Below, one piece after another: positions 38,433 through 47,569 of a stretch of DNA of 64,000 nucleotides. Source of the stretch: Nocardia vaccinii NBRC 15922 (GTDB taxonomy: Bacteria > Actinomycetota > Actinomycetes > Mycobacteriales > Mycobacteriaceae); NCBI RefSeq assembly GCF_001613305.1, contig NZ_BDCC01000009.1:1-64000 (forward strand), given 5' to 3'. The position numbers and the translations under genes were made by a program. The notes beneath the pieces are model-generated. The model was not told where the DNA came from. It worked only from the letters and a program-made list of their open reading frames with translations, and ran no database searches. Numbering within the stretch: the stretch's first letter is position 1; each line of letters begins with the position of its first letter.

Positions 38433-41279
38433 TCATTCGCCGACCGCCTCGGACCCCAGGGCGAACAGCGCGCCGATCTCCTCGGTGCTCAATTCGGTGA
38501 TCCAGTTCTCGCCCGAACCGACGGTCAGATTCGCCAATTCCCGCTTGCCGCTGATCATATCGTCGATGCGCTCCTCGATCGTGTCGACGCAGACCAGCTT
38601 GCGCACCTGCACATCACGCCGCTGACCGATCCGGAAGGCTCGGTCGGTGGCCTGGTTCTCCACCGCGGGATTCCACCAACGATCAAGGTGCACTACGTGA
38701 TTGGCGGCGGTGAGATTGAGTCCGGTGCCACCGGCCTTGAGCGACAACAACATCAGCGGCGGACCATCATCACTCTGAAATCGGTCGACCATCGCATCGC
38801 GCCGCTTCTTGGACACCCCGCCGTGCAGGAACGGAATCTGCGTGCCGAACCGCTCGTCCAGATACGGACCGATCAGATCGCCGAATTCCCGGAACTGGGT
38901 GAACAACAGAGCCTTCTCGCCGTCGGCCAGCACCGATTCGAGAATGTCCTCGACCAGGCCCATCTTGCCGGACCGATGGCGGCCGCGGCGCAGCACGCCC
39001 GATCCGTCGCCCAGGAAATGTGCGGGATGATTGCACACCTGCTTGAGCCTGGTCAGTGCGCCGAGCACCGCGCCGCGGCGGGACATCCCCTCGGCGTTCT
39101 TCAGTTTCGTCACCATATCGTCCACCACGGCCTGATACAGCGCGGCCTGTTCCACGGTCAGATTGGCGCGCACCGTCATCTCGATCTTCTCGGGCAGATC
39201 GGAGATCACGGCCGGATCCGTCTTCACCCGGCGCAGCACGAAAGGCGACGTGACCGTGCGCAATCGGGTAATCGCGTTCTCGTCGCGCTCACGCTCGATC
39301 GGAATCGCGAACCTGGCGTGGAACTGGGATGCCTTGCCCAGCAAGGACGGCGCCGCGAAGTCGAGGATCGAGCGCAACTCCTCGAGCCGGTTCTCCACGG
39401 GAGTTCCGGTCAGCGCCAGGCGATGCGGGGCGGGCAGGGCGCGCGCGGCGCGCGCCTGGCGGGTGTTCGCATTCTTGATGTGCTGCGCCTCGTCCAGGGT
39501 TATCCGCCGCCAGGGCTGCCGCTTCAACTCCTCGAAATCGCGGGCAAGCAGCGCATAGGTGGTGATCACCAGATCCGAATCCGCAACGGCCGCATCGAGT
39601 TCGGCGCCCGAGCGGCGCGCCGCGCCGTGATGCACCAGAACCCGCAGGCCCGGGGCGAAACGCTCGGCCTCGCGCTGCCAGTTGCCGACCACCGACATCG
39701 GGCACACCAGCAACGTCGGCCCGGGCTCGGAATCGCTTGTGGCGCACTCCCTTTCGTAGACCAGCAGGGCCAGGACCTGCAGCGTCTTCCCCAGGCCCAT
39801 ATCGTCGGCGAGGATCGCGCCGCAGCCGAGCCGGTTCATCGTCGCCAGCCAGGACAGGCCGCGCAGCTGATACGGCCGCAGCTGCGCCTTCAGGCCCGAT
39901 GGCGGCTCGACCGGATCCGCCGAGCGGGTCGCCTCGAACAGTTCGGCCACCCAGCCGTTCGCGGTGACGTCCTCGATCGGCACATTCCGGACCTCGGAGG
40001 CGGCGATCTCGGCCAGTAGCGCGGTCAGCGATCCGACCTGTTCGTCGGTGCGGCCGTCCAGATACATGGCCGCGGCGGCCAGCGTCCGGTGGTCGGCCTG
40101 CACCCACTGACCGCGCAGTCGCACCAGATCGGATTTCGATTTCACCAGCCGGGACATCTCGGCCGGGGTGAGCACGATATCGCCGAGCGCCAACTCCCAG
40201 CGGTAGGCGACCAATCCGCTCAGGCCGACCTCGGTCTCGGTCGCCGCGGGACTCTGCACCCGCATTCGCATACTCGGAGCGACGATCCGCCATGCGCGCG
40301 GCAGCAGCAGATGCACTCCCGCGGAACGCAATTCGTGCGCACCGTGGGCGACCAGATCCTGGACGACCGGGGTCGGCAGCAGGAAATCCATCCCGCGCGG
40401 GTCGCGCGGCAACTCCCGCAACATCGGATACGCCTGGATCGCCGCGGCCACCCGCTCACCCGCGGTTCGCACCAGCGCGGGATCGCCGATAACCGGAACA
40501 GGTTGTGGTGCTTCACCTTCCATGCGCAGACAGACCTCGAGCCGCCACAGCGCGTCGACGGTTTCCGCGCCCTGCCCGGGATCGTCGTCCGGTTCGAGCA
40601 GGCGCAGCACGAGTTCCGGTTCACCGGTAGTCAGGCTGGTCCGCCACTGGTCGAGCACATCGGCCACCCGATGTGAACCGGAATCGAGCGGCGTATCGGC
40701 GATCAGCGCGGTCAACAGCGGATGGGCGGGGCGGTGATGCGAGCCGATCGCCGCGGTGTCCAGGTGCAGGCGGGCGATCGGATCGGTGAGCTCGGCGACG
40801 AGGTCTTCCAGCAGCGCTGCCGGGCGTCCGGCCACCCGCAGGGCGGGCGGCATCGCCGCGGCCAGCTCGGCCAGCCACGCGCGCTGCCGCCGGCCGCCGA
40901 CCAACCGCCAGCGCACCCACCACTCGCCGTCGTCGCGCCGGAGCTCCGGCACGATCCGCCCCGCTCGCACCCAGCGTTCTACACCGCACCCGACATGTCC
41001 GAGAAACCGCAGATCACCAGCGACGACGGCGGGCGGCAACCGCTGCAGCAACACCTGCGCGGCCATCGGCGGTGCGAGCGCATGTCCGCGCACCGTGATC
41101 TCCTGTGGCCCCTCCGCCCCGGCGACAAGGACATGCGCCCGATGCCGGAACCGCGCCGTCTGCATCACCCCGCCGAGCGGATCGGGCAGGCTCACCGCAT
41201 CGATCGCGGACACCGCGCCGGCATCGGGATGGCGCCACAGCACCAACCCCGACCCGGGTGTCCACAATCCGTGCAGCAT
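38433..41279 (-). CDS. SNF2-family ATP-dependent helicase (HelZ-like)
   Basis: A 948-residue DNA translocase similar to mycobacterial HelZ (Rv2101). An N-terminal SNF2-associated region (to about 470) is followed by the SNF2 ATPase: LSWLATMNRLGCGAILADDMGLGKTLQVLALL (Walker A), LDEAQHIKNANT (Walker B DEAQ), LTGTPVENRLEEL, and the helicase C lobe ALLFTQFREFGDL, LLSLKAGGTGLNLTAANHVVHLDRWWNPAVENQATDRAFRIGQ. I prefer the ATG at 41279 (MLHGLW, the family start) over a TTG four codons upstream. The SWIM protein gene follows. Confidence 0.93.
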   Translation of the reverse strand: MLHGLWTPGSGLVLWRHPDAGAVSAIDAVSLPDPLGGVMQTARFRHRAHVLVAGAEGPQEITVRGHALAPPMAAQVLLQRLPPAVVAGDLRFLGHVGCGVERWVRAGRIVPELRRDDGEWWVRWRLVGGRRQRAWLAELAAAMPPALRVAGRPAALLEDLVAELTDPIARLHLDTAAIGSHHRPAHPLLTALIADTPLDSGSHRVADVLDQWRTSLTTGEPELVLRLLEPDDDPGQGAETVDALWRLEVCLRMEGEAPQPVPVIGDPALVRTAGERVAAAIQAYPMLRELPRDPRGMDFLLPTPVVQDLVAHGAHELRSAGVHLLLPRAWRIVAPSMRMRVQSPAATETEVGLSGLVAYRWELALGDIVLTPAEMSRLVKSKSDLVRLRGQWVQADHRTLAAAAMYLDGRTDEQVGSLTALLAEIAASEVRNVPIEDVTANGWVAELFEATRSADPVEPPSGLKAQLRPYQLRGLSWLATMNRLGCGAILADDMGLGKTLQVLALLVYERECATSDSEPGPTLLVCPMSVVGNWQREAERFAPGLRVLVHHGAARRSGAELDAAVADSDLVITTYALLARDFEELKRQPWRRITLDEAQHIKNANTRQARAARALPAPHRLALTGTPVENRLEELRSILDFAAPSLLGKASQFHARFAIPIERERDENAITRLRTVTSPFVLRRVKTDPAVISDLPEKIEMTVRANLTVEQAALYQAVVDDMVTKLKNAEGMSRRGAVLGALTRLKQVCNHPAHFLGDGSGVLRRGRHRSGKMGLVEDILESVLADGEKALLFTQFREFGDLIGPYLDERFGTQIPFLHGGVSKKRRDAMVDRFQSDDGPPLMLLSLKAGGTGLNLTAANHVVHLDRWWNPAVENQATDRAFRIGQRRDVQVRKLVCVDTIEERIDDMISGKRELANLTVGSGENWITELSTEEIGALFALGSEAVGE

Positions 41280-41608
41280 CCAACCATCCAATCAGGTGGC
41301 ACCGACAAGTCGAGACGGCACCGGATCGTCGCGGTCGTCCGGGTGCATGCGCCCGCCGCCGATATCGGTGGCTACCTTCCCCGGAAACCGCCGGACGGCG
41401 CCTGCGCCCGCGGCGCGGTCGGGTCATGGTGACCGGATACGCGGATGTACGAGGGGCCGGTCACCACATCAGCACATGTTCCGATGCGTAGGTGGTATCG
41501 GCCCGTTCCACGCCGGGCGGAACCCCGACGTACCCGGGCCGGTGGTGACCACGACCGCGTAGGCGGTACGGGTTCGAGCAACCTGAGCCCACGTGCTCGA
41601 CGAATACC
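41280..41608. other. Gene-free interval upstream of the helicase
   Basis: About 330 bases between the helicase start and the palindrome at 41609. It should hold the helicase promoter; no clear elements, repeats or conserved frame were found. Confidence 0.45.
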
Positions 41609-41638
41609 GCGCTGCGGGACCATATGGTCCCGCAGCGC
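41609..41638. terminator. Perfect 30-bp palindrome after the lipoprotein gene
   Basis: The half GCGCTGCGGGACCAT is followed directly by its exact complement, 28 bases after the stop of the minus-strand gene. No U-tract follows on either strand. A U-less hairpin terminator is the simplest reading; it resembles the palindrome at 24873-24902 in size and symmetry but not sequence. Confidence 0.6.
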
Positions 41639-41665
41639 AGCAGTTTCGAAAGCCCGGTGGATTGC

Positions 41666-42592
41666 TCAGATCGCGCTGCCGATGGCGGCGCCGGCGACGC
41701 CACCGATCGCGCCGCCGACGACAGCGGCCGGGATGCCGACCGCCGCGGCACCCGCCGCGGCACCGACCGCCGTTCCAACGGCCCCGCCGACGGGAACCCC
41801 GACGACGGTCTCGGAAGTGACGGCGACGCCGATCACACCACCGAGCATGCCGCCCACGACACCACCGGCTACCGCGGCGGGCACGCCGGCCACGGTCGCG
41901 CCCAAGGCAGCACCGGCGAGAGCACCCGCAGCCACCTTGTCGGAACGGCTCGGGTTTATGCCGACGGAGTTCAGGCCCGTGGAGAGGTTGGCCTCGGCCT
42001 GGGCGGCGGTGACGTTGACGTTGTTCAGCACGTCATTGGGCACGGAGTCCGGGACCGGAGAGGTGAAATTGCCGAGGCGCAGCGTGCGCGGCGGCGGCGC
42101 GATCGGCTTGACCGGTTTCACGGCGGTGGGCGCGTGCAGCTGGGTCCAGTTCACGGCCGGGGCGGACTCGTACTCGTCCTGCGGAATGGGCCGGAAGTCC
42201 GGCGGGACAACGTAATCCGGCGCGGGCGCGGCCGGGGTGACCCCGGGCTGCACGGTGACCCCGGGGGTGACGCCCGGCTGCACGGTGGTGTGCGGGGTGT
42301 ACAGACTGTCCGCCCACGACGGTGTCACACCGGGCTGCGGGGTGCCCGAGGGCCCCGCCTGCGGCTGCGGCCCCTGATCCTTGCTCGGCGGGGGCGTGAC
42401 CGCCGTACCCGGCACGGTGGGCTGGGTCGAGTCCTGGGTCGGCGCGGTGGATGCCGATGTGGCAGTGGACGATTGCCCCGACTGATGGGTCGTACTGGAG
42501 CAGCCGACGACCAGTGCGAGTGGAATCGCACCCACCGCGGGCAACATCACCCGCCGTGCCGCCGTACCGAACTTACGATGCCGCCCTGCCAC
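41666..42592 (-). CDS. 'Insoluble domain' type lipoprotein
   Basis: A 308-residue exported protein. The GTG at 42592 (AGGTGG 8 bases upstream) gives MAGRHRKFGTAARRVMLPAVGAIPLALVVGC, a lipoprotein signal ending in a lipobox. A Ser/Thr/Gln/Pro-rich segment with PGVTPGVTVQPGVTP repeats follows (about 30-120). A central domain comes next (DYVVPPDFRPIPQDEYESAPAVNWTQLHAPTAVKPVKPIAPPPRTLRLGNFTSPVP). The C-terminus is a long Gly/Ala/Val domain (about 215-308) of the glycine-zipper kind. This layout matches proteins labelled 'insoluble domain protein' in Nocardia. Function unknown, probably envelope-associated. Confidence 0.75.
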   Translation of the reverse strand: MAGRHRKFGTAARRVMLPAVGAIPLALVVGCSSTTHQSGQSSTATSASTAPTQDSTQPTVPGTAVTPPPSKDQGPQPQAGPSGTPQPGVTPSWADSLYTPHTTVQPGVTPGVTVQPGVTPAAPAPDYVVPPDFRPIPQDEYESAPAVNWTQLHAPTAVKPVKPIAPPPRTLRLGNFTSPVPDSVPNDVLNNVNVTAAQAEANLSTGLNSVGINPSRSDKVAAGALAGAALGATVAGVPAAVAGGVVGGMLGGVIGVAVTSETVVGVPVGGAVGTAVGAAAGAAAVGIPAAVVGGAIGGVAGAAIGSAI

Positions 42593-43127
42593 GTGAACAC
42601 CCACCTCATCAGATTCTGGAATCAACAGCCCCCCGTGACCGCATGTCACGTGCGCACGCAGGATCGTAACTACCGGATAACGTTGTCACGAAACCAATGT
42701 GATCAGGAGCACAGTAACGGATATCCGCACCGGGCAGATAGATTTTCCTCCAACTGCCCTGTCTACCAGTGCGATTGCCGCTCGAACACTCGAACGGCCA
42801 CTGGACACGCCGCAGGTGCGCCGCGCCGACTCCCGAAACACGCACCCCTTCCCGGGCGGGCCCGCACGCCGGCTGCGCACGCCCGCATGCCATCTCGTCG
42901 GCAGCGGGCATCGGCTCCGAATCGACCGCCCCTGCCGCGACGTCGCCGGACCCGCGCACAGCCCCGTCAGCCTGTCGAACCCTCGATCGCCGCAGGGATT
43001 CTCGATCCGGCCGTGCTCAGTTCCACAGAGCCGTAGCCGATCTCGGCGAACCATCGCTTCGATCCGGATATCGGCCCGCCACGCCTTCTCCGGGAATCTG
43101 TCGGTGCCACGGTGTAGAAGTGGTGCC
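42593..43127. promoter_or_regulatory. Divergent 535-base spacer
   Basis: Lies between the divergent lipoprotein and HNH genes and must carry both promoters. Near 42635-42720 there are ATGTCACGTG and TTGTCACGAA-type words, but no pair I can assign. Open frames here look like shadows; none resembles a known family. Confidence 0.4.
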
Positions 43128-43832
43128 GTGCATTCGAACAGGGGCGGATGGGGGTGGGCACTGGCGGCGCCGGTCGTCGCGGTGCTGCTGGCTGTTGCGG
43201 TGCTGAAAGGGCCGGGGCTGTTCACCGCGTCGTCGCCCGCACCGGGCAGTCCCACGCGGGCTCAACTCGGACGGCTGCTGGCCGTGGTGCGGGTGCTGCC
43301 GCGGCGACCGCATCCGGGTGGATACGAGCGCGGCTGCGCGGCCGGGCAGGGCTGTGTATTCGGTCCGGCCTGGCCCGCGGGGGCCGGCGGCTGCGATTCG
43401 CGCAATACCGTGCTGGGCAAGCAGCTCAGCGCCGTGCGGTTCCGCGCGAACACCGATGGATGCGTGGTCGCCGCGGGGACCTTGCACGATCCCTATACGG
43501 GCAGAGACGTCGCCTTCGACAGATCCCGGGCCCGCGCGGTGCAGATCGACCACATCTATCCGCTGGCCGCCGCCTGGGATATGGGCGCCTCGGATTGGCC
43601 ACTGCCACAACGCATCCGCTTCGCCAACGACATCGAATTCAATCTGCTCGCCGTCGACGGCCCGGCCAACCAGAACAAGGGCGACCGCACCCCGGCCGAC
43701 TGGCTACCGCCCGCACCGGCCTACCGCTGCTACTACGCGGGTCGCTACCTCGCCGCCGCGGCCCGCTACGCCCTGCCCATCACCGCTGCGGACCGTGATG
43801 TCCTGTCCCGCACAGCCGACGACTGCCCCTGA
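43128..43832 (+). CDS. Membrane-anchored or secreted HNH-family nuclease
   Basis: A 234-residue protein with an N-terminal hydrophobic segment (about 7-27, WALAAPVVAVLLAVAVLKGPG) and a C-terminal HNH/DUF1524-type domain: DHIYPLAAAWDMGASDWPLPQRIRFANDIEFNLLAVDGPANQNKGDRTPADWLPP. H in DHIYPL and the NL...NQNKGD motif would form the metal/catalytic site. Cysteines before it (ERGCAAGQGCVFGPAWPAGAGGC) may form disulfides, supporting export. This type is common in actinobacteria and may act on extracellular DNA. I use the GTG at 43128; the frame is open upstream. Confidence 0.85.
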   Translation: MHSNRGGWGWALAAPVVAVLLAVAVLKGPGLFTASSPAPGSPTRAQLGRLLAVVRVLPRRPHPGGYERGCAAGQGCVFGPAWPAGAGGCDSRNTVLGKQLSAVRFRANTDGCVVAAGTLHDPYTGRDVAFDRSRARAVQIDHIYPLAAAWDMGASDWPLPQRIRFANDIEFNLLAVDGPANQNKGDRTPADWLPPAPAYRCYYAGRYLAAAARYALPITAADRDVLSRTADDCP

Positions 43833-43973
43833 CGCATGTCGCAGGGCCGGACACTGCTATCGACGGCCCGGACATTCACCATCTCGCCCGGATGCCCCGA
43901 CGACCGACCACCCCGCCACCCGGAGTACCGGTTCCCGGGCCAGCGGAAAACCGCAGTGCCCGAACCGGTTCGA

Positions 43974-44795
43974 TCAGTCGGTGGCGACGGGGCGTTCCGG
44001 ATCGCCGCACCACTGGGACCAGGACCCTGGATAGAGGGTGGCCTCGATACCCGCCGCGGCGAGGGCGGCGATCTGGTGGGCGGCGGTGACACCCGAACCG
44101 CAGTACACCGCCACCGGACCGGCGCCGAGCTCGGTGAACCGGGCTCGCAGCTGATCGGGGCTCTTGAAAGTGCCTTCCGAGGTGAGGTTCTCGGCAGTGG
44201 GTGCGCTCACCGCGCCGGGGATGTGCCCGGCGCGCGGATCGACCGGTTCCAGCTCGCCCCGGTATCGCTCGCCCGCGCGGGCATCGAGCAGCAGACCGTC
44301 CCAGGCCGCCACGCCATCGGCATCGATGACCGGCATAGCGTCCGCGGTCAGCACGACATCGCCTGGGGCGGGGTCGGCTTCGCCGCCGACGGCGAGTTCA
44401 CCACCGGACCGCTCCCACGCCGGGAGCCCGCCGTCGAGGATCCGCACATCGTCCATCCCGGCCCAGCGCAGCAACCACCAGGCGCGCGCGGCGGCCAAAC
44501 CGCCGGTCGCGTCGTAGACCACGACCGGCTCACCGGTGCGCAGGCCCCAGCTTCGGGCGCATTTCTGCAGATGCGCGATCTCGGGCAGCGGGTGACGGCC
44601 GCGCGCCGGAGAGGGCGGAGCGGCCAATTCGGTCTCCAGGTCCACGAACACCGCGCCGGGGATGTGCCCGCCCAGATAGTGCTGGGGACCATCCGGGTCG
44701 CCCAGCGCCCAGCGCACATCGAGCAGATGCGTACGGGACGCGTTGTCGCCCAGCTGTTTCCGAAGGTCCTCCGCCGAGATCAATACCGAGGCCAA
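43974..44795 (-). CDS. sseA: Thiosulfate/3-mercaptopyruvate sulfurtransferase
   Basis: A 273-residue protein with two rhodanese domains. The N-terminal one (about 1-135; DVRWALGDPDGPQHYLGGHIPGAVFVDLETEL) is inactive, and the C-terminal one carries the catalytic cysteine in VAVYCGSGVTAAHQIAAL (about 233-250). The CGSGVT loop is the one typical of 3-mercaptopyruvate sulfurtransferases, whereas thiosulfate enzymes have CRKGVT. TTG start at 44795 preceded by GAGGAG. Cytoplasmic sulfur transfer. Confidence 0.92.
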   Translation of the reverse strand: MASVLISAEDLRKQLGDNASRTHLLDVRWALGDPDGPQHYLGGHIPGAVFVDLETELAAPPSPARGRHPLPEIAHLQKCARSWGLRTGEPVVVYDATGGLAAARAWWLLRWAGMDDVRILDGGLPAWERSGGELAVGGEADPAPGDVVLTADAMPVIDADGVAAWDGLLLDARAGERYRGELEPVDPRAGHIPGAVSAPTAENLTSEGTFKSPDQLRARFTELGAGPVAVYCGSGVTAAHQIAALAAAGIEATLYPGSWSQWCGDPERPVATD

Positions 44796-44840
44796 GCCGA
44801 CTCCTCTGTCACATCTGTTCCCCCGGGACGCGAATGTCTC

Positions 44841-46238
44841 TCACCCTACGACAGGACGTTCCCCGGTGGGCCGGCGTGGCGAATCGCCCGCACGGCGCGC
44901 CGAGAGCGCCCCGCGGACCAGCAGCCCGGCCACCAGCGCCCAGAAGGCCGCGCCGATACCGAACGCCGCGAATCCGGACGCCGCGACCAGGAAGGTCACC
45001 GTTCCGGCGATCCGATGCTCGGCCGAACTCAGGGCCGCGGTCAGCGCGGTGGCGAGCGTTGCGATGAGGGCAAGCCCCGCAACGGTTTCCAGCACGCCTT
45101 TCGGTGCGGCGGCGACCAGGACAACCAGAGCGCCCGAGACGAACGCCAACACGAGGTAGGAACAGCCCACGGTGAACACCGCGATCCAGCGTCGCCGCGG
45201 ATTCGGATGCGCGGACGGCGCTGCCGACAAGGCCGCGCTGATAGCGGCCAGGTTGATCGCGTGCGCGCCCGCGGGCGCGCCGATCACCGTGCCGATTCCG
45301 GTCGCGGCCATCGCCGCGCGCCACGGCACCCGGAAACCGTAGGACTCCATGATGGCCACGCCCGGGATGTTCTGCGCGGCCATCGTCACGATGTACAGCG
45401 GTATCGCGATGCCGATCAGCGCCGTCCAACTCCAGTGCGGCACAGTCAATTCCACTCGCGGGACCATCGCCGCGAGATCCAGCCGCCGATGTTCGACCGC
45501 GATGTCGACACCGGCCCCGACCGCGGCGGTCGCGAACGCCGCGAGCACGGCCCAGCGCGGGGCGAACCGCTGCAGTGCCAGCCAGACCACGATCACCGGG
45601 ACGACGACCGCCGGACTGACCGTCAATGCGTGCATCGGGGCCAGGCACAGCGGCATCAGCACACCGGCGAGCATGGCCTGCGCGATCTCGGCGGGAATGG
45701 CCGCGATCAACCGGCCCAGCCGCTGCCAGAACCCGGTCAGCACGATCAACACCCCCACCACCGCGAACGCACCCACCGCCGCGGGCCAGCCCCCGGACAC
45801 CGCGCCGGTCCCCGCCAGCAGGGCCGCACCTGGCGTCGACCAGGCCAACGCGATCGGCATCCGATACCGGCGACTCAGCACCAACATCCCCACCGCCTGC
45901 GTCAAGCAGATCGCCAGCAGTCCCGAGGCCGCCTGCCCAGGCGTTGCCCCCACCTTGGTCAACCCGGTGAGCACCACCGCGAACGTGCTGGTGAACCCCA
46001 CCAACGCGGCCACGATCCCGGCACCGACCGGCTGCCAGATCCCCGGATCATCGGAGCCGACGTCCGGCCGCGAGGCGCTATCGGAACCAAGGGCGCGCTC
46101 GACGTCCGAGCCGGCGTCGCCAACGCCCGAACCTGGGTCGCCGACATCCGGGCCGGGCTCGGCAGACGCACTGGACTGTGCGAGAGATCGACCGGACCGC
46201 GGATTCGGATCACTGGTCTGCGGTGCGGTGAAGGCCAT
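44841..46238 (-). CDS. BenE-family benzoate/H+ symporter-like transporter
   Basis: A 465-residue inner-membrane protein with about 12 hydrophobic helices and the BenE family signature (LVGFTSTFAVVLTGLTKVGATPGQAASGLLAICLTQAVGMLVLSRRYRMPIALAWSTPGAALL; AIPLYIVTMAAQNIPGVAIMESYGFRVPW). BenE imports benzoate, but no benzoate catabolic gene is present here, so the substrate is open. The first 70 residues are hydrophilic with Gly/Asp/Ser-rich quasi-repeats (DVGDPGSGVGDAGSD), longer than usual. ATG at 46238. Confidence 0.9.
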   Translation of the reverse strand: MAFTAPQTSDPNPRSGRSLAQSSASAEPGPDVGDPGSGVGDAGSDVERALGSDSASRPDVGSDDPGIWQPVGAGIVAALVGFTSTFAVVLTGLTKVGATPGQAASGLLAICLTQAVGMLVLSRRYRMPIALAWSTPGAALLAGTGAVSGGWPAAVGAFAVVGVLIVLTGFWQRLGRLIAAIPAEIAQAMLAGVLMPLCLAPMHALTVSPAVVVPVIVVWLALQRFAPRWAVLAAFATAAVGAGVDIAVEHRRLDLAAMVPRVELTVPHWSWTALIGIAIPLYIVTMAAQNIPGVAIMESYGFRVPWRAAMAATGIGTVIGAPAGAHAINLAAISAALSAAPSAHPNPRRRWIAVFTVGCSYLVLAFVSGALVVLVAAAPKGVLETVAGLALIATLATALTAALSSAEHRIAGTVTFLVAASGFAAFGIGAAFWALVAGLLVRGALSARRAGDSPRRPTGERPVVG

Positions 46239-46486
46239 TCCGCTATCGTCCCGGGCACGGACAGCCCAGTCAGCGGCCAATCGTCCGAAAGTGGACCGAA
46301 TTCGGTCCTCACCACCGCAGGAAGCCCGCGTCGACCTGCGGATTGCGGCGGCCCGGACGGCGATTCGAATGCTCCACGGGTTGTTCGAGGGCGTTCGATG
46401 GTCGGTCGGTGCTGTTGTTTCAGCCTCGCCTCAGGGGGTCGTCGATCCAGTTGATGAAGGTGAGCACCGCCGGGTGATCGAAAGAC

Positions 46487-47290
46487 TCACTGCTGCAATG
46501 TGGCCTGGTACCGCCGCATGCCCGACAGCCAGCGGTCGTAGTCGGCGCTCTTGTGCCGGTACATCTCCAGCACCTGGGTGTGCGGCAGGATCAGGAATCG
46601 TTCGTCGGCGACACCGGCCAGCACGTCGCGCGCCACCTGTTCCGGTGTGAGCACCGCACCGGCGGAAACGACCGCGCGGATCGCCTCCTCGTTCGCCGCG
46701 GCCTCGGTGAAATTGTCGTTGCCCGCGCGCAGCAGGTCGGTGTCCACACCCATCGGGCATACACAGCTGACCCGAATTCCCTTGTCCCCGTAAGTGATAT
46801 TGAGCCACTCCGCGAATCCGACGGCCGCATGCTTGGTGACCGCGTACGGCGCGGACCCGATCTGGGTGAGCAGCCCGGCCGCCGAGGCGGTGGCGACGAA
46901 ATACCCGCTGCCACGCCGCACCCATCCCGGAACCAGGATCTGCGCGGCCCGCACGTGCGCCATCACATTGACTTCCATTGCGGCGGACCACTGTTCGTCG
47001 CTGCCGTCCAACCCTCGCGCACCGAAGATCCCGGCGTTCGCGAAATACAGATCCACCGGCCCGAATTCCGCCTCGGCCCGCGCCACCAGCCCCCGGATCA
47101 CCGTCGAATCGGCGACATCTCCCACTGCCGACACCGCCGACTCCCCCAACTCCGCGGCCACCCCGGCCACCGCTTCGTCCAGATCGGCGAGCACAACCCT
47201 CGCCCCGGCCCGCACCAACCCCCGCGCCAACGCCGCCCCGATCCCCGCCCCAGCCCCCGTAACGATCGCCACCTTGCCCGAAACATCCAT
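46487..47290 (-). CDS. Short-chain dehydrogenase/reductase
   Basis: A 267-residue classical SDR: NAD(P) motif TGAGAGIG (about 10-17), DLDEA acidic residue after strand 2 suggesting NAD preference, NAG motif (FANAGIFG), the catalytic Ser region (TASAAGLLTQIGS) and YAVTKHA (Tyr and Lys). The substrate is unknown. The ATG at 47290 gives MDVSGKVAIVTG. An IS110 element lies immediately upstream, so the native promoter may have been replaced or separated. Confidence 0.92.
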   Translation of the reverse strand: MDVSGKVAIVTGAGAGIGAALARGLVRAGARVVLADLDEAVAGVAAELGESAVSAVGDVADSTVIRGLVARAEAEFGPVDLYFANAGIFGARGLDGSDEQWSAAMEVNVMAHVRAAQILVPGWVRRGSGYFVATASAAGLLTQIGSAPYAVTKHAAVGFAEWLNITYGDKGIRVSCVCPMGVDTDLLRAGNDNFTEAAANEEAIRAVVSAGAVLTPEQVARDVLAGVADERFLILPHTQVLEMYRHKSADYDRWLSGMRRYQATLQQ

Positions 47291-47344
47291 ATCCCGCACC
47301 CTAATGGGAATTGATCGGCGAGCCTTCAACCGGGAGTGATCGGT

Positions 47345-47569
47345 GGGGGTGAGGCTGATCAACCGAGCCGCCGGCCGGTGAGCACTTCTGTTCCCTGGAG
47401 TGTTGTCCGATTCCTAGGGTTAGATCGTGCCCCGGCCGGTCGGTGAGGCTGCCTGTAGCGCTGATGGGGTGTCGTGCCGGGTTGAGCACTGATCCATTAG
47501 GTCGCCGCCGGGTCGCCTTGGGCTCGAACACATTCCACGCTCTGATCGGCACGAGGAAGGGGTGATCCA
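47345..47569 (+). ncRNA. Candidate bridge-RNA region of the IS110 element
   Basis: In IS110 elements the DNA between the left end and the recombinase gene encodes a bridge RNA with one loop that pairs with the target and one with the element ends. This 225-base stretch is in the right position, carries no protein, and has structure-prone words: CCGGCCGG twice (47371-47378 and about 47432-47439), CCCGGC/GCCGGG arms about 40 bases apart, the doubled GGTCGCC near 47500-47516, and TGATCCATT at 47490-47498 and again at 47563-47571 over the start codon. The exact RNA ends and loops are not determined. Confidence 0.45.

Noticed and set aside
43836..46454. 872-codon plus-strand open frame opposite sseA and the BenE gene
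   Set aside because: Antisense of two recognised genes, Arg/His/Gln-rich.
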